From: Doryteuthis pealeii
Taxonomy: Eukaryota; Mollusca; Cephalopoda; Myopsida; Loliginidae
Assembly: GCA_023376005.1 (NCBI GenBank)
Contig: CM042152.1
Coordinates: forward strand, 89,811,740-89,875,739
Direction of reading: 5' to 3'
Length of the DNA: 64,000 nt
This document shows, one piece after another, positions 42,941 through 54,114 of this stretch. Made by a program: the position numbers and the translations under genes. Position 1 is the first letter of the stretch. Every line of letters begins with the position of its first letter. The notes under the pieces were generated by a model, which saw only the letters and a program-made list of their open reading frames with translations, searched no databases and had not been told where the DNA came from.

Positions 42941-44140
42941 TTATATTATTATATATATATGTATATATAAAATGGAATCCAATCTGACAGTTTAATGTAT
43001 AGATATAATATAAGACTGACTTGTTTTGATAGTGATCTAGTATCGTCATAAATGAATCTATTACTCAAAAACAAAATTTACATTACAAATGTGATAATTT
43101 ATGTACACCATATGTATCCTTATTATCATCATCATTATTGCTGATGAGGTTAGGTGATATATTGTGAAAACCTGGATGTTAGTTGACTGAAGGATACTCA
43201 TGAATAAATGTGCTTTCTATGAAATACCATCATTATAGATGTTTTTCTTTTAAATTTCTTCATTAAGAATTCATTTTCTAAGTCAAAGTTATTGTCTAAG
43301 ATATTACAGTGGTGTACCGTGGCATTAAGCATGTCTTTCATTTTCAAATCTTTATGATGTTCATCTTAGACTAAAATATTAACTAAAGAAAATGCATCTC
43401 TCACAAACAATACAATTTATCATGATACTGATGTAAAGAAAGTGCATTTATCAATAAATATTCTGTGAAACTGAATGGGAGATATTAAAAGATATAAACA
43501 ACAAAAAAATTAATAAAATTCAGGGATAGAGTAATTCTAAAAAAATTAAGGATTCACATCATACTCTCTTTGTTCTTATCATACACAACCTTTCTTTCAA
43601 ACATAACGTACAATATTTTGACACCCTCAATTCAAGTGTATGTTGTTTTTAGAATTTTCCTTTCAATTTGGTATTTATGTCCCTTGTACAATTTTAATTT
43701 CCATATACAATTGACAGAAAGTAATACTCAACTCTTAAAGATTTAATATTGATGTATTTTTTTTATTCTTGCACTTCAACATGACTGCCATCTTTGTTGA
43801 TACATTTTCAACCTGTAGTGGGACTTTATGGACACACTGTAGTAAGTGGCCTACCTTTTGAATGTGGCCTACAAAATCATGTTTCTCTTATAGTATGTGG
43901 CCTACCATAAAAAGCATATTATAAGGTTATAATAATAAATGCTAACCCTAACCATATTTCAGAATTTTAGAATATTTTAGAATTAAATAGATCTCTGATT
44001 CCTGTAAATTGTGGATAACTTCTTTTTTAATTATTCTTAATTACTATATACAGATTATGACTGGAAGAAAAAACAGGCTTATAAATCCTTTGTTTCCAGA
44101 GCCTCTTTGTTGAACTAATATAAACCATGTTTGATCCATG
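42941..44140. other. AT-rich spacer
   Basis: GTGGCCTAC is repeated three times at 43848-43911. No other feature. Confidence 0.4.
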
Positions 44141-44175
44141 TCCATTCACACACACATACACACACACACACACAT
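44141..44175. repeat. (CA)n microsatellite
   Basis: CA run with one interruption. Confidence 0.85.
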
Positions 44176-44194
44176 TGTTATGGGATTGTTAAGG

Positions 44195-44402
44195 GTCACA
44201 AATAAAGACAAACAACTGGTGAAAGTTGATACAAGTGTATTGAACAAAGAAAGTAGAATTTACAGAAGGAAAGTGAAGTTACATTTGACAATACAGTCTA
44301 GAACTGAATTGCATCGCTTGTTCTTCAAGCTACAATTGTCTTTGCAACTTATAGTAGTAGTAGGATCATTCCATTATGTAGATAGGTTATACCACCTATA
44401 AC
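44195..44402 (+). mobile_element. Unnamed repeat, copy 2
   Basis: Partner of 17505-17735. Followed by a GA-rich microsatellite (44411-44470). Confidence 0.55.
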
Positions 44403-44847
44403 ATATATATATAAGAGAGATAGAGAAAGAGAGAGAAATAGAGAGAGAGAAGCACACATAGAAAAAGAGACAGATCAGATGTGTGTGGGCCCAATTAAGG
44501 CTAATTTCTATAGCACAGAGACAAATAAATAACATCTTAAGAATTGGCCTTATCTAAGCATCTGAAATTTTCTATCTTGCAATAAGTTTGTCTAATAGTT
44601 AATCAATGAAAATAAAGTTAATAATTAATAATGATTTAATGATCAGAAAACAAAACACCTAAAGCTAATATAAACACACAAGACTTAATTAAGATATATT
44701 ATCTTCATAATTGACTTTCTACTTATGGAATCAAGGTAAATTGATAATTTAATGTAATTTATATCTATTTTTATTAATATTTTCACTCTTTCTACATCTG
44801 ATTATGTACATATGAGCCTCATTTAATAAATAAGGTGAATTTTGCCT

Positions 44848-44915
44848 AAGGTCCAGTTTAGCTCAGTCAGTACTGCTTATGACAAGGTTCTGGGTTTGAT
44901 ACCAGCCCTCGACAA
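44848..44915 (+). mobile_element. SINE-A head, split copy
   Basis: GGTCCAGTTTAGCTCAGTCAGTA, B box GGGTTTGATACC and AGCCCTCGACAA. Continues at 45229 after the T insertion. Confidence 0.75.
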
Positions 44916-45223
44916 TATTGAAGTCAGTTAGTCTACTGTTGGTTTTAATAACAGCAGCTAATTACCACTCCAGCAGTGTCCAAGACAGTTGGTATAAATA
45001 GGACTCAAGAATGATCCATCCATGAATCTGGGTGATTTGGGTGATTCCATTCCTTGAGTTCTGATTGGCTGCTTGACTGCTTGATTTGAATGACATTGTA
45101 GAGTCTTATATATACTCTGTTATTTTGAAGTGGACTTTGTGGCTTTCAGGATTGTATTCAGTTACAACTGTTTGCTGCCTTGTCTTACCAGTTCGACGGT
45201 AATTGGACTTTAATTATTCTTCA
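44916..45223 (+). mobile_element. T element, copy 2, inside SINE-A
   Basis: 308 bp TATTGAAGTCAG...TTATTCTTCA flanked by exact GACAA (44911-44915, 45224-45228). Removing it restores the SINE-A word CCCTCGACAACTCAG. A TATAAATA box lies at 44993-45000. No ORF. Confidence 0.85.
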
Positions 45224-45292
45224 GACAACTCAGTGTATGAGTAGCACAGGGATCTGTGTGGTAAAGTGAAGAGCTGATGGTAATGTTAAGGT
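45224..45292 (+). mobile_element. SINE-A, remainder of split copy
   Basis: ACAACTCAGTGTATGAGTAGCACAGGGATCTGTG then GAGCTGATGGTAA; the body end is missing. Confidence 0.75.
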
Positions 45293-45829
45293 TTAAAAAT
45301 AATATTATAAGGTTAAGGTTTAAATCAACAAGTTCTTGATTTATTATTCTCTGAAGATAAATCAAAACATTTTAAATGCTTTAGATTTCTACAAGCAAGT
45401 GAAAGTATCTTCAAAGTATCACTTTTTGTCCAGGGGTGACATAAAATTATGTAAATAAGGAGCGGTCAATTTCCTGAGAAATTTCAAGGAACAACATTTC
45501 TTGCTATCGTTTCATTAATGGAGGATGGATAATGAGGTTGATTCTCGTGCAGATCCCCATGGGTCAGATAACAGCAAGAAGGAGTTGAGAAACATCTTAT
45601 TACAAACCCAACAAAATAATTGACAAAAATTGATCGGTTGTTATCTTAAGAAAATTGTTACAGTCCAAATGGGAATTTATCCTTGTCAGATAATTCTATT
45701 CCCCAAAATGTCATTTCTTTTCATGTGATAATCTTATCAAAGTGACAATAGTTTTGAAAGGGAATGGCAGTCATTTTTAAATCCCTATTCTCTGCTGGCA
45801 TCGAGATGTATTTTTCTGTGACCATTCTT

Positions 45830-46390
45830 ATGATATATGACAAAAACTATATGGGATTCATCTATTATATTATAAATTCTATAGCATTGTGGCTTTATGC
45901 TTGATTTGCAGATGCAGCTTCTATTCTTATACAGATATATGACAAAAACTATATGGGATTCATCTATTATATTATAAATTCTGTAGCATTGTGGCTTTAG
46001 ACCAGAATATGCTTGGTTTGCAGATGCAGCTTCTATGATCATCGCTTATCGCTGGACACAGAATCAGATGAAATGGACGAAATCACCAAGAAAACACACA
46101 TTGGCAAAAAAGGTTTCAGATGACAAATTTTACCAAATATAGTTTATTTTCAGCAGCAGCAGTGCTCCAAGTTAACACAGGGTAGTATCTTAGTGCTGAA
46201 GCCTAGATCCTAATCAGGTTCATTTGCAGAGGCATATTTTATGATAATCGTTTGTAGCTGGTCACAGAATCAGATAAAATGGCTGAAATCAGCTGGAAAA
46301 CACTCATTGTGAAAAAACGCCTCAGACGACAAATTGAAGCAGATTTTCCTCATCATCAGCAGTGCTCCAAGATAACACAGAATTAGGTAG
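45830..46390. repeat. Nested tandem duplications
   Basis: GATATATGACAAAAACTATATGGG...GCAGATGCAGCTTCTAT occurs at 45832-45922 and 45935-46036. The following block (CACAGAATCAGAT...CAGCAGTGCTCCAAG) occurs at about 46058-46172 and 46265-46370. Two independent tandem events of different period. Confidence 0.75.
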
Positions 46391-46674
46391 AGAGGTGGGG
46401 GTGAATTGTCTCAGCAGGGGACCTTGGGTAGTCTGTATGCTTTGACTGGTTATCTAATTCTCTTTTCTGCCAAAAAAGGCTGTCTCTTTTATGTGGACTC
46501 AGTTTCCTTGTCTTGTCCGATTTGCCCACAACTAATTAATGTAACGAGATGATGAAGGTCCTGAGTTTTGCAAGGACTACTATTAGAAAAGGAGGAAGAA
46601 GAAATAAGAGGGAGTAAAGGTTTTAAAAAAAAAGTGATGAACATAAAACAGTTTCTCGTGAATTTGACCGGGGC

Positions 46675-47132
46675 GTGATCCCCGAATGGGGAAGTGAAAG
46701 CCAACCGAAAGTTTTCGGGTGTTGACCAGAACCGGAAGTCACGTGGTGACGTAGAACGACAAAGAAAAATACCGGCCTCTTTTTTTGCTTTCTGAGGTGT
46801 AGAGTACAGACCGGCCTCTGGTCCCTAGTGTGGGATCACAGTAATTTAACAGTGTCCTCTCTCTCTTTCTCTCTGCCTTTCCTCCTCTCCGACACAACCC
46901 ACAAGATGTGATCCCCGAATGGGGAAGTGAAAGCCAACCGAAAGTTTTGGGTGTTGACCGGAACCTGAAGTCATGTAGTAACGTAGAACGACAAGAAAAA
47001 TACCGGCCTCTTTTTTTGCTTTCCGAGGTGTAGAGTACAGACCGGCCTCTGGTCCCTAGTGTGGGATCACAGTAATTTAACAGTGTCCTCTCTCTCTTTC
47101 TCTCTGCCTTTCCTCCTCTCCGACACAACCCC
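46675..47132 (+). promoter_or_regulatory. Tandemly duplicated promoter-like block
   Basis: Two units (46675-46907, 46908-47132; 233-bp period). Unit 1 contains, within about 25 bp, CCGGAAGT (ETS-type), CACGTG (E-box) and TGACGT (CRE-type). In unit 2 these are mutated (CCTGAAGT, CATGTA, TAACGT), partly by CpG loss. Both share GTGATCCCCGAATGGGG, CCGGCCTCT and a CT-rich end. The minus strand shows a 129-codon ORF with an internal repeat, which I read as an artefact of the duplication. Could be LTR U3 repeats or a displaced promoter; no transcript evidence is available. Confidence 0.5.
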
Positions 47133-47341
47133 GAAAATAAAAGCTAAGCAGCTTGTGACAATATATTTCTCGCGTTGTACTTTTTATTGACAAGATGACC
47201 GCCACATGCCAAACACCTTTTTAGTGTCGTGAATTTGGAGGCACGTTGACAAGACCCGCTATACAAGATATATCGCTATTAGAACGTTACAATCAATCAT
47301 AAATAGGTTCAGGCAGTTCACTATTTATCTGTATTACTGAC

Positions 47342-47650
47342 ATTGCAACAATAGGGTAGGTCAATTTTTAACTTTTTTTTTGAATATCAAAAAGATTCAC
47401 TCGAGAAAAGTTGGGTATTGGTATTATAAGTACTGACACCAAAAAGTAGATTTCTGACTTACACCAATTTTTGAGCATTTAGTTTTAAAAATTGTCTTAT
47501 ATGAAACCTCCCAAAATCCTTGTTTATAATACATTTAGATATAAAATTGTTCAAAAATCTTATTTCAACCCAGAAAAGATTATCAATTTTTTCTATTCAA
47601 ATAAAATTAATACGTTATAGTTAAAAATTGACCTACCCTATTGCTACAAT
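47342..47650. mobile_element. MITE with 32-bp terminal inverted repeats
   Basis: ATTGCAACAATAGGGTAGG...AACT (47342-47373) and its complement at 47619-47650 differ at two positions. About 309 bp, no ORF. A similar end (CAACCTACCCTATTT) lies at 58293-58307. Superfamily unassigned. Confidence 0.75.
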
Positions 47651-47678
47651 AGCTACAAATTCTACCATAGGTAACTGT

Positions 47679-48037
47679 TGTGGGGATTAAAATAAGATTG
47701 AAATTAAAAAAATTTAAAAATAACAAACTCCCATGAGCCTTCACCGGAAGAACCCTCCATGCATGTACAAAGAAAAGGACCGACTTCCAACCCCAAGATA
47801 ATTTCTTGGCCATTCTAGTTTAGGTCTTAACTGTGTCTAGTCATTATGATGGCCAGGGAGATATTCTCTTGCCAGTCAGCGGCTATGACCCGTGAATAAA
47901 GCCTAAGTCATAAAACCACCTTCTGTCTTTCTTGTTCTTTTCATTCCTTGAATTCCTTCCTTTTCAGTGCAACCACCAAATGAGATGGGGTTAAAAGGAA
48001 AACCCTACGAATGTACACCGAGAATAACCACAACTAC
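47679..48037 (+). mobile_element. N element, copy 1 (LTR-like)
   Basis: TGTGGGGATTAAAAT start, then CTTCACCGGAAGAACCC, TTGGCCATTC, AATAAAGCCTAAGTCATAAAAC (poly-A-signal-like) and CCACCAAATGAGATGGG. Matches 50639-50977 in order. No target duplication confirmed. Confidence 0.6.
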
Positions 48038-48120
48038 CTTTTAACCCTAACCTCTTGCCGCCCCATACTATGAGTATCTGTTCTACCATTCGGAATCCTA
48101 AAAAATGTTTTCCTCCAAAG
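48038..48120 (+). mobile_element. Diverged TTAA-MITE remnant beside N
   Basis: TTAACCCTAACCTC, GCCCCATACTATGAG, TAAAAAATG and TCCAAAGTG track the first 90 bp of the MITE at 50978, which also abuts an N element. Confidence 0.4.
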
Positions 48121-48167
48121 TGTTTCAAATAAATGATTGTATATCTGTAACTGTAGGTAAAAAAAGT

Positions 48168-48396
48168 AACGTCGTTGGGGCAGCCTAATGTCGGTATCAG
48201 CCACGCAGCAAGGGAGTCTATCCTCTTTTCACTAGCGCTAGATCAAGGAGATTATTTTAGCGTCTGAGGTGGGGCACCACACCTACCATCAGCGCCTTAC
48301 TTTACCGCGCAGTTCCCTGTGCTACTTATACGCTGAGTTGGCGAGGGCAGGTATCGAACTAGGAACCTTGTGGTTTCTGCCAACTGAGCTAACCCT
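48168..48396 (-). mobile_element. SINE-A, full-length
   Basis: Inverted copy from the 3' end (GTCGTTGGGGCAGCCTAA) to the tRNA head (B box complement GTATCGAACTAGGAACC; A box complement CAACTGAGCTAACCC). Confidence 0.8.
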
Positions 48397-48974
48397 TTTC
48401 AAACTGAAATTTGCAAAATCATCTAATTCTTGGTGATACTGAGAATATTTTTGACGTCTCAAGTCAGAAAAAAGGTAAAATATATCATAGAGATTTAAAA
48501 TTGTCTATTTTGATATTTTTTTTTAATCTCTTCCAAGAAATACAAGTATTAATCCCTTCCTCAATGATTTCTTTCTCTAATAATACTTGTTAATGGAAAA
48601 ATAAATATCCCATGATTTTAAAGGTGTTGTTGGATTATCTGCCCTTGCCTGCAGGATGAATTTTCTAAGCACTTAAAGATGACATAAGTAGTTGCTATTG
48701 CTACAAGGAAAAAAAGGTGAGAACATAGTTCTCTTTTACTTTAGATGACTTAAGTGGAAGGTGAGTGTTTCACACATCCATGGAAGTCCCCTTCAGGGGA
48801 TTAGAGCCCTCATACCATTGGCAAATATATATGTAATTCACACAACCAAATACAATCTTATCAAAATCTTATCATCATAGAGCCCTGCCTTTAAAGCTGA
48901 AATTGTTATGTAATTTCTCACCGGGATCTAAAGTTGTTGTTTTTTTTTCAAGCAGTTTTATGTTTCCACTGAAC

Positions 48975-49935
48975 AATTTCTATTTAATGACAACCATTTG
49001 TATACAATTATATGGTTTTAACTATTCCTATTTAATACAAATAATTTGTAGATAATTATTATATGGTTTTAACTATTCCTATCTAATACAATAATTTGTA
49101 GATAATTATTATATGGTTTTAACTATTCCTATCTAATACAAATAATTTGTAGATAATTATTATATGGTTTTAACTATTCCTATCTAATACAAATAATTTG
49201 TAGATAATTATTATATGGTTTTAACTATTCCTATCTAATACAAATAATTTAAATTAGATAATTATTATATGGTTTTAACTATTCCTATCTAATACAAATA
49301 ATTATATACATTATATGGTTTTATCTATTCCTATCTAATACAAATAATTTATATATTATATGGTTTTAACTATTCCTATCTAATACAAATAATTTGTAGA
49401 TAATTATTATATGGTTTTAACTATTCCTATCTAATACAAATAATTTGTAGATAATTATTATATGGTTTTAACTATTCCTATCTAATAAAATAATTTTATA
49501 TACAATTATATGGTTTTATCTATTCCTATCTAATACAAATAATTTATATACAATTATATGGTTTTATCTATTCCTATCTAATACAAATAATTTGTAGATA
49601 ATTATTATATGGTTTTAACTATTCCTATCTAATACAAATAATTTGTAGATAATTATTATATGGTTTTAACTATTCCTATCTAATACAAATAATTTATATA
49701 CAATTATATGGTTTTATCTATTCCTATCTAATACAAATAATTTGTAGATAATTATTATATGGTTTTAACTATTCCTATCTAATACAAATAATTTGTAGAT
49801 AATTATTATATGGTTTTAACTATTCCTATCTAATACAAATAATTTATATACAATTATATGGTTTTTAAGTATTTTTATCAAATAAATTAATTTGTACACA
49901 ATTATTGTATGGTTTCAACTACTCCTGTCTAATTA
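48975..49935 (+). repeat. 48/51-bp minisatellite with higher-order pattern
   Basis: About 18 units centred on ATATGGTTTTAACTATTCC. Type A units (51 bp) carry AATTTGTAGATAATTATT; type B units (about 46-48 bp) carry AATTTATATACAATT and mostly TTTTATCTATT. After an initial run of A units the order approaches A-A-B repeats. Edge units are degenerate. Confidence 0.9.
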
Positions 49936-49938
49936 TAG

Positions 49939-50082
49939 CTAAGGGCTGGTTTAGCTCAGTCAGTAGAACATTCGGCTAGGAATCACAAGGTTCCTGATTC
50001 GATACAGGCCCTTGCCAATTCAGCATATGATTAGCACATGGATCTGTGCGGCAAAGTGAGGAGCTGATATTTTGTGTGGTAA
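49939..50082 (+). mobile_element. SINE-A, head and part of body
   Basis: AAGGGCTGGTTTAGCTCAGTCAGTAGAACATTCGG, B box TGATTCGATACAGG, AATTCAGCATATGATTAGCAC, GAGGAGCTGAT. It abuts the minisatellite. Confidence 0.75.
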
Positions 50083-50277
50083 TTACTTTTGTTTATTTGC
50101 AACTTTCAACACATGGTAGACATCTAACACTGAATTCTGCAACAATACTACGGAAGGTTTCCATAAACAAAACGCACGCACAATACAGAGTTTAAAAAAA
50201 ACAAAAAAAAACACACACACAAAAAGAAACGTGTTTGTTATGTTGCTCATACTATTTTATTGGGTGGCTGATCTAGG

Positions 50278-50638
50278 GTTTGTTTGTTTTACAGCATATC
50301 AACCTTGGTGGATCATTTCATGCTGACAAAGTTTTGAAATAAACTCATTCCTGATAGACACTCAATTTTTTTATAAACACATTTTTTCTATTTAACCCAT
50401 AAATGGGACCCTAACAGGTACTACCACTCAGGGTCAGGGTGGATCTTGGAGCAATGGTTATGAAGGGGTGCTTCACATTCCTTAGACCTCCTGAACTGGA
50501 ACCTCACCATCAGAGTTTAACGTCATACCCAGGGCATGAAGATCCTCAGCCACTGCCTTCTAGCACATATATGATAAAAGGGGTTGGGGCTTGCCATAAG
50601 GGCAATAGGGCTGGGACAATCATATAGGGTCTAGGGCT
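50278..50638 (-). mobile_element. LINE-R 3' UTR, part 1 of split copy
   Basis: From TTTTACAGCATATCAACC to ATATAGGGTCTAGGGCT, where the N element begins. The LINE-R resumes at about 51240. Confidence 0.75.
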
Positions 50639-50977
50639 TGTGGGGATTAAAATAAAATAAAATTAGAATAAAAAAACAACAAACTCCCATGGGCCTTCAC
50701 CGGAAGAACCCCCCGCGCATGTGCAACAAAAAGGACTGACTCGCGATCCCAAACAGAATCCCTCGGCCATTCGAATGTAGGCTGTAACTAGGTCTAGCCA
50801 GATATTCCCTTGCTACAGGCGACTATGACCCGGTCAGTAAAGACTAAGTCATAAAACTATCTCCTGCCTTTGTATCTTTTTCGTTCCTTAAATTCCTTCT
50901 TTTCAGCGCGACCACCAAATGAGATGGGATTAAAGCAAAAACCCTAAGAACACACAGCAGAGAATATTCAGCTACAT
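50639..50977 (+). mobile_element. N element, copy 2, inside LINE-R
   Basis: TGTGGGGATTAAAATAAAAT...GAATATTCAGCTACA. It retains more CpGs than copy 1 (CCCCCCGCGCATG, CTCGCGATCC), suggesting it is the younger or better-preserved copy. Confidence 0.6.
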
Positions 50978-51216
50978 TTAACTCTTAACATCCTGTTGAG
51001 AATTCCAGAGCCCCATTCCTATGAGAATTTGTTTTTAAAAAAGGCTAAAAATGATCCTTTTCATCTAAAGTTACCCAAGATATTTCCATTAAATTAAAAA
51101 CTTCTAAATATGTTTAATATTACATTTAAACAAAGTTTATTGTTTGGGGTGGATTAGGAAAATAAACATAACTTCCGGCCATGCAGACTGAGGTGGTATA
51201 GGTTATCAAGAGTTAA
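50978..51216 (+). mobile_element. TTAA-flanked MITE, copy 2
   Basis: TTAACTCTTAACATCCTG...ATCAAGAGTTAA, opposite orientation to 20670-20902. It directly follows the N element. Confidence 0.7.
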
Positions 51217-51239
51217 ACCTTAAAACACTCAAAACTTTT

Positions 51240-51282
51240 TTCTACCCCAGAAGCCTAAGTAAGGGCCAAAGTGGGAATGAGA
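51240..51282 (-). mobile_element. LINE-R 3' UTR, part 2 of split copy
   Basis: TTTCTACCCCAGAAGCCTAAGTAAGGGCC then AAAGTGG corresponds to the LINE-R word CCTAAGTAAGGGCCTAAGTGG downstream of CTAGGGCTTG. Confidence 0.5.
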
Positions 51283-51614
51283 ATTGTGAAAGATTTTTAA
51301 CAAATGATATGAAAATAATACTGACAGCAGGAAATGATTCAAGTAGATAAATTTAATTAAAAACAAGAGGCAATTAATAAAGCAGCATTAACAGCTGATG
51401 ATGGATGTCTGGATGAAATCCATACACATGAATATGACAGCTAACTTAATAATATATGTCACTTAAAAGAACGTTACGTGAATCAATATGCAGGAAAATG
51501 TAATTTAGAATTTTGTTGCAATGGAAACAGACATTTTCAAAAATCACAACCTCAAAGTGGCAGGAGATTAAAAAAAAAAACCTTTTGGAAAAATCTTTCT
51601 TTCTGAATATCTGA

Positions 51615-51895
51615 GTAGTATCGGGAAAATTATAGTTAAATAATCTACCCCTGGCACCAGGGGGTGAATCAACAATATACGATATTGGCGCCAAAATTAA
51701 ACAACAAAATTAAACTTGACGAACGTCACTTATCATGGGCCGTCAACCAGGCGAGTCGCTTTAGCAAGTGCTCTCTTCACCCTCAGCACTTATCATATGA
51801 GCATTCAACAGGTGAGATGCGTTTTTTCCAGCACTCTCTTTACCTTGTCAAACAGCAAGTGGTTTCATCCAGCGCCCCTTACCTTAAAATGTAAT
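51615..51895 (+). mobile_element. Family G repeat, copy 2
   Basis: CCCTGGCACCAGGGGGTGAATC, ATATACGATATTGGCGCC, CACTTATCATGGGCCGTCAACCAGG and CAGGTGAGATGCG match 4436-4700. TTGGCGCC is palindromic and resembles a retrotransposon primer-binding region. The short ORFs (76 and 69 codons) lack motifs. Confidence 0.45.
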
Positions 51896-52511
51896 TCAAT
51901 TGAAATTATTTTAAAAATAAAATAAAAACAATTGTAAGGCATTGTATAAATACTAGTCATCTTCAGGGCCCTTTTTTTTTGTTGAATGAAGAAAAGGAAA
52001 TTTAACATTTGACACAAGAAGTTCAACTAATGCTCGCGATCTGGACAGGAACGTCTTTTAAAAATTTGTTTAATGAACGTATTTTGGTTTATGTATATCA
52101 TCTGTGATATTCTGCAATAGAGTAAAATGAACCTGTTATTGAAATAATAAATGTAGATGATTCAATTTCAAATTTCAATATCAAACCAGATTTTTTTTCA
52201 CTTAGCACATCCCTGCTCTCAAAAGCATTTTCATGTTAAGATGAATTGGCGAAATAGAAAAAGTTAACAAAATAATGGGAAACAGTTTTGGATAAAATAT
52301 TTTTGGAGAAAATCTGATCAAATTTTCTTGAATGCACAAAGATGTGAATGTAACTTTGAATAATTTATTTGAACAACAGCAATGATTCTTCTATCTCAGG
52401 AATTACAAAAAAAAGTTGGAGTGTGAATTTGCAATAACATAATCCAAACAACTAAGGAGGATGTAAGTGTATTGAAAGAATTGGAGAGCATTCACATGTA
52501 TTAAAGAATAT
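51896..52511. other. AT-rich spacer
   Basis: No recognised feature. Confidence 0.4.
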
Positions 52512-53431
52512 TGTTATAACAGAAATAGATATCTATCTTGATTCACAATTTTTACTAACACAATACACCAACAAAACAAATTAAAAAAGAAAACACTTCG
52601 GAACAGAACATAAGTTACTGATAATTGTAACATAACCCAATACATCCACTCACCAACAAAACAAATTAAAAAGAAAAAGAAAACACTTCGAAACAGAAAC
52701 TAAGTTACTGACATCAACCGGATGTTAACCTGACAGTACCTTTATAATGTTTTTCAACCAATCATAAACTTTCCCCTCAAAACCCTTGAAAGTGAATTCG
52801 AGCCGATTCCTAACTATAAAACAGTTGATTTAAAGTCGATAAGTTGGTTGACTGTCAGGCTGGCACACAGGAGCGTCACTTCACCAAGCCAAGATCAAGG
52901 AACCGCCATATCTCCGACCTACACCACACCTTGCGTCGCACAGAACCAAGTCGTCAGCCAGAACAACATTCATCATTAGTGGTTAGAGTCGTGGAAAATG
53001 GATTCGTTGGTTTGAGTTCAATTCCTAGACTGTTGAAGCTGTTGGCATTTCACATAGCGCTAATACCCTTAGGAAAGGTATGAATCCATATATTCTCCCT
53101 CCAGCTATGGGTTAAATAGTAGGGCAGACTGGGCCCTTCAGCCTTGGGTAGGTAACCAGTCTAGGAGAGGGATACCTCTGAATTCAAAATTCCTGAGGTC
53201 AGTCGTTGATTGGGTTTGTGGCATTCCTTGATGCACCAATTTTTTTCAGCACTCGTGCTGCCAGCCGACAGAGAAAAATACTTTCAACACACCTGCCCTC
53301 ATTTCATCGAGCGAAATAAGAATTATCATCCCAACAATTCCTGCTTTTGTTTATTCTTAAATAAACGAAATTAATCCAATTCTTCTCGTCCGTTTTTCTT
53401 TTGCTACCATACGCCTGCTTGTGATATCACA
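52512..53431 (+). mobile_element. LTR-M solo LTR, copy 2
   Basis: TGTTATAACAGAAATAG...GTGATATCACA with ATAT on both sides (52508-52511, 53432-53435). TATAAA at 52815-52820, AATAAACGA at about 53360. It contains a direct duplication at 52560-52725 and an inserted SINE-B. Confidence 0.8.
52972..53192 (+). mobile_element. SINE-B inside LTR-M
   Basis: TTAGTGGTTAGAGTCGTGG, B box GAGTTCAATTCC, TTGGCATTTCACATAGCGC, TATGGGTTAAATAGTAGGG, CTAGGAGAGGGA, CTCTGAATTCAAA. The tail is missing. Confidence 0.75.
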
Positions 53432-53449
53432 ATATGGAAATACCTGAGT

Positions 53450-53545
53450 TACATTCATATAGATTCGTATTCAGTTACAACTACTTGTTGCTATGTCTTA
53501 TCAATTTGATGGTAATTGGAACTAGTATGATTATTCTACGTAGGA
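53450..53545 (+). mobile_element. T element 3' fragment
   Basis: TTCGTATTCAGTTACAACTACTTGTTGC, then GGTAATTGGAAC and TTATTCTACG match the T 3' part. Confidence 0.55.
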
Positions 53546-53799
53546 GAAGGAAAAATTGACCCTCTGTCACATTCTGCTTGATGCAGAGAGGTTTGTAAAT
53601 TCATACACAACCTTTTTCAGGTCATTAAATGTCAAAGCAAGTCCTTTTCAATAAACAAAGGAGTCAGGTTGCTTATAGTACCTGCTGTTTCTTAAGTGGT
53701 CACCTAATTAAGTATTGAAAAGGCTCATTGCTGCTTAACTTCATCTGACCCCTTGTTGTATACTGGAACATTTGGATGTACTAGTATACACAACATCTT

Positions 53800-53885
53800 A
53801 TAAGGATAATTTTGATATTTTGGACTGTTGTCCTCATCTTTAATGTGTATAAACAACATTCAGGCCACAGTAACCTCAGGCTCTG
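53800..53885 (-). mobile_element. Family V fragment
   Basis: TTTTGGACTGTTGTCCTCATCTTTAATG and ACAACATTCAGGCC match V inverted. Confidence 0.5.
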
Positions 53886-53954
53886 TTCATGTGTTTTTTT
53901 GTTTTTTTTAATTACCTTAAAAACAAGTCATCTTCAACCTCTCTCATGAATACA

Positions 53955-54036
53955 TATATATATATATTTACCAACCCCTCCACACAAGCAGGATGTGACA
54001 CAAGGTCAATTTCTTAAGCGGAGTTCAACAGGTTTG
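53955..54036 (-). mobile_element. SINE-B tail fragment
   Basis: ATATATTTACCAACCCCTCC, ACACAAGGTCAATTTCTTAAGCGG, CAACAGGTTTGA. Confidence 0.65.
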
Positions 54037-54114
54037 AGAATGAGCTGAGCTAATCACTATATTGTTGAGAAATTAACTTGGGAAATCAATTTCATGTAAC
54101 TGAGTACATGTCCT

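Noticed and set aside
46739..47128. 129-codon minus-strand ORF with two copies of one segment
   Set aside because: The repeat follows the 233-bp DNA duplication, the frame crosses CT-rich sequence, and there is no known domain.
48975..49935. CRISPR-like array
   Set aside because: The whole unit is conserved, with no unique spacers, in a eukaryotic context. It is a minisatellite.
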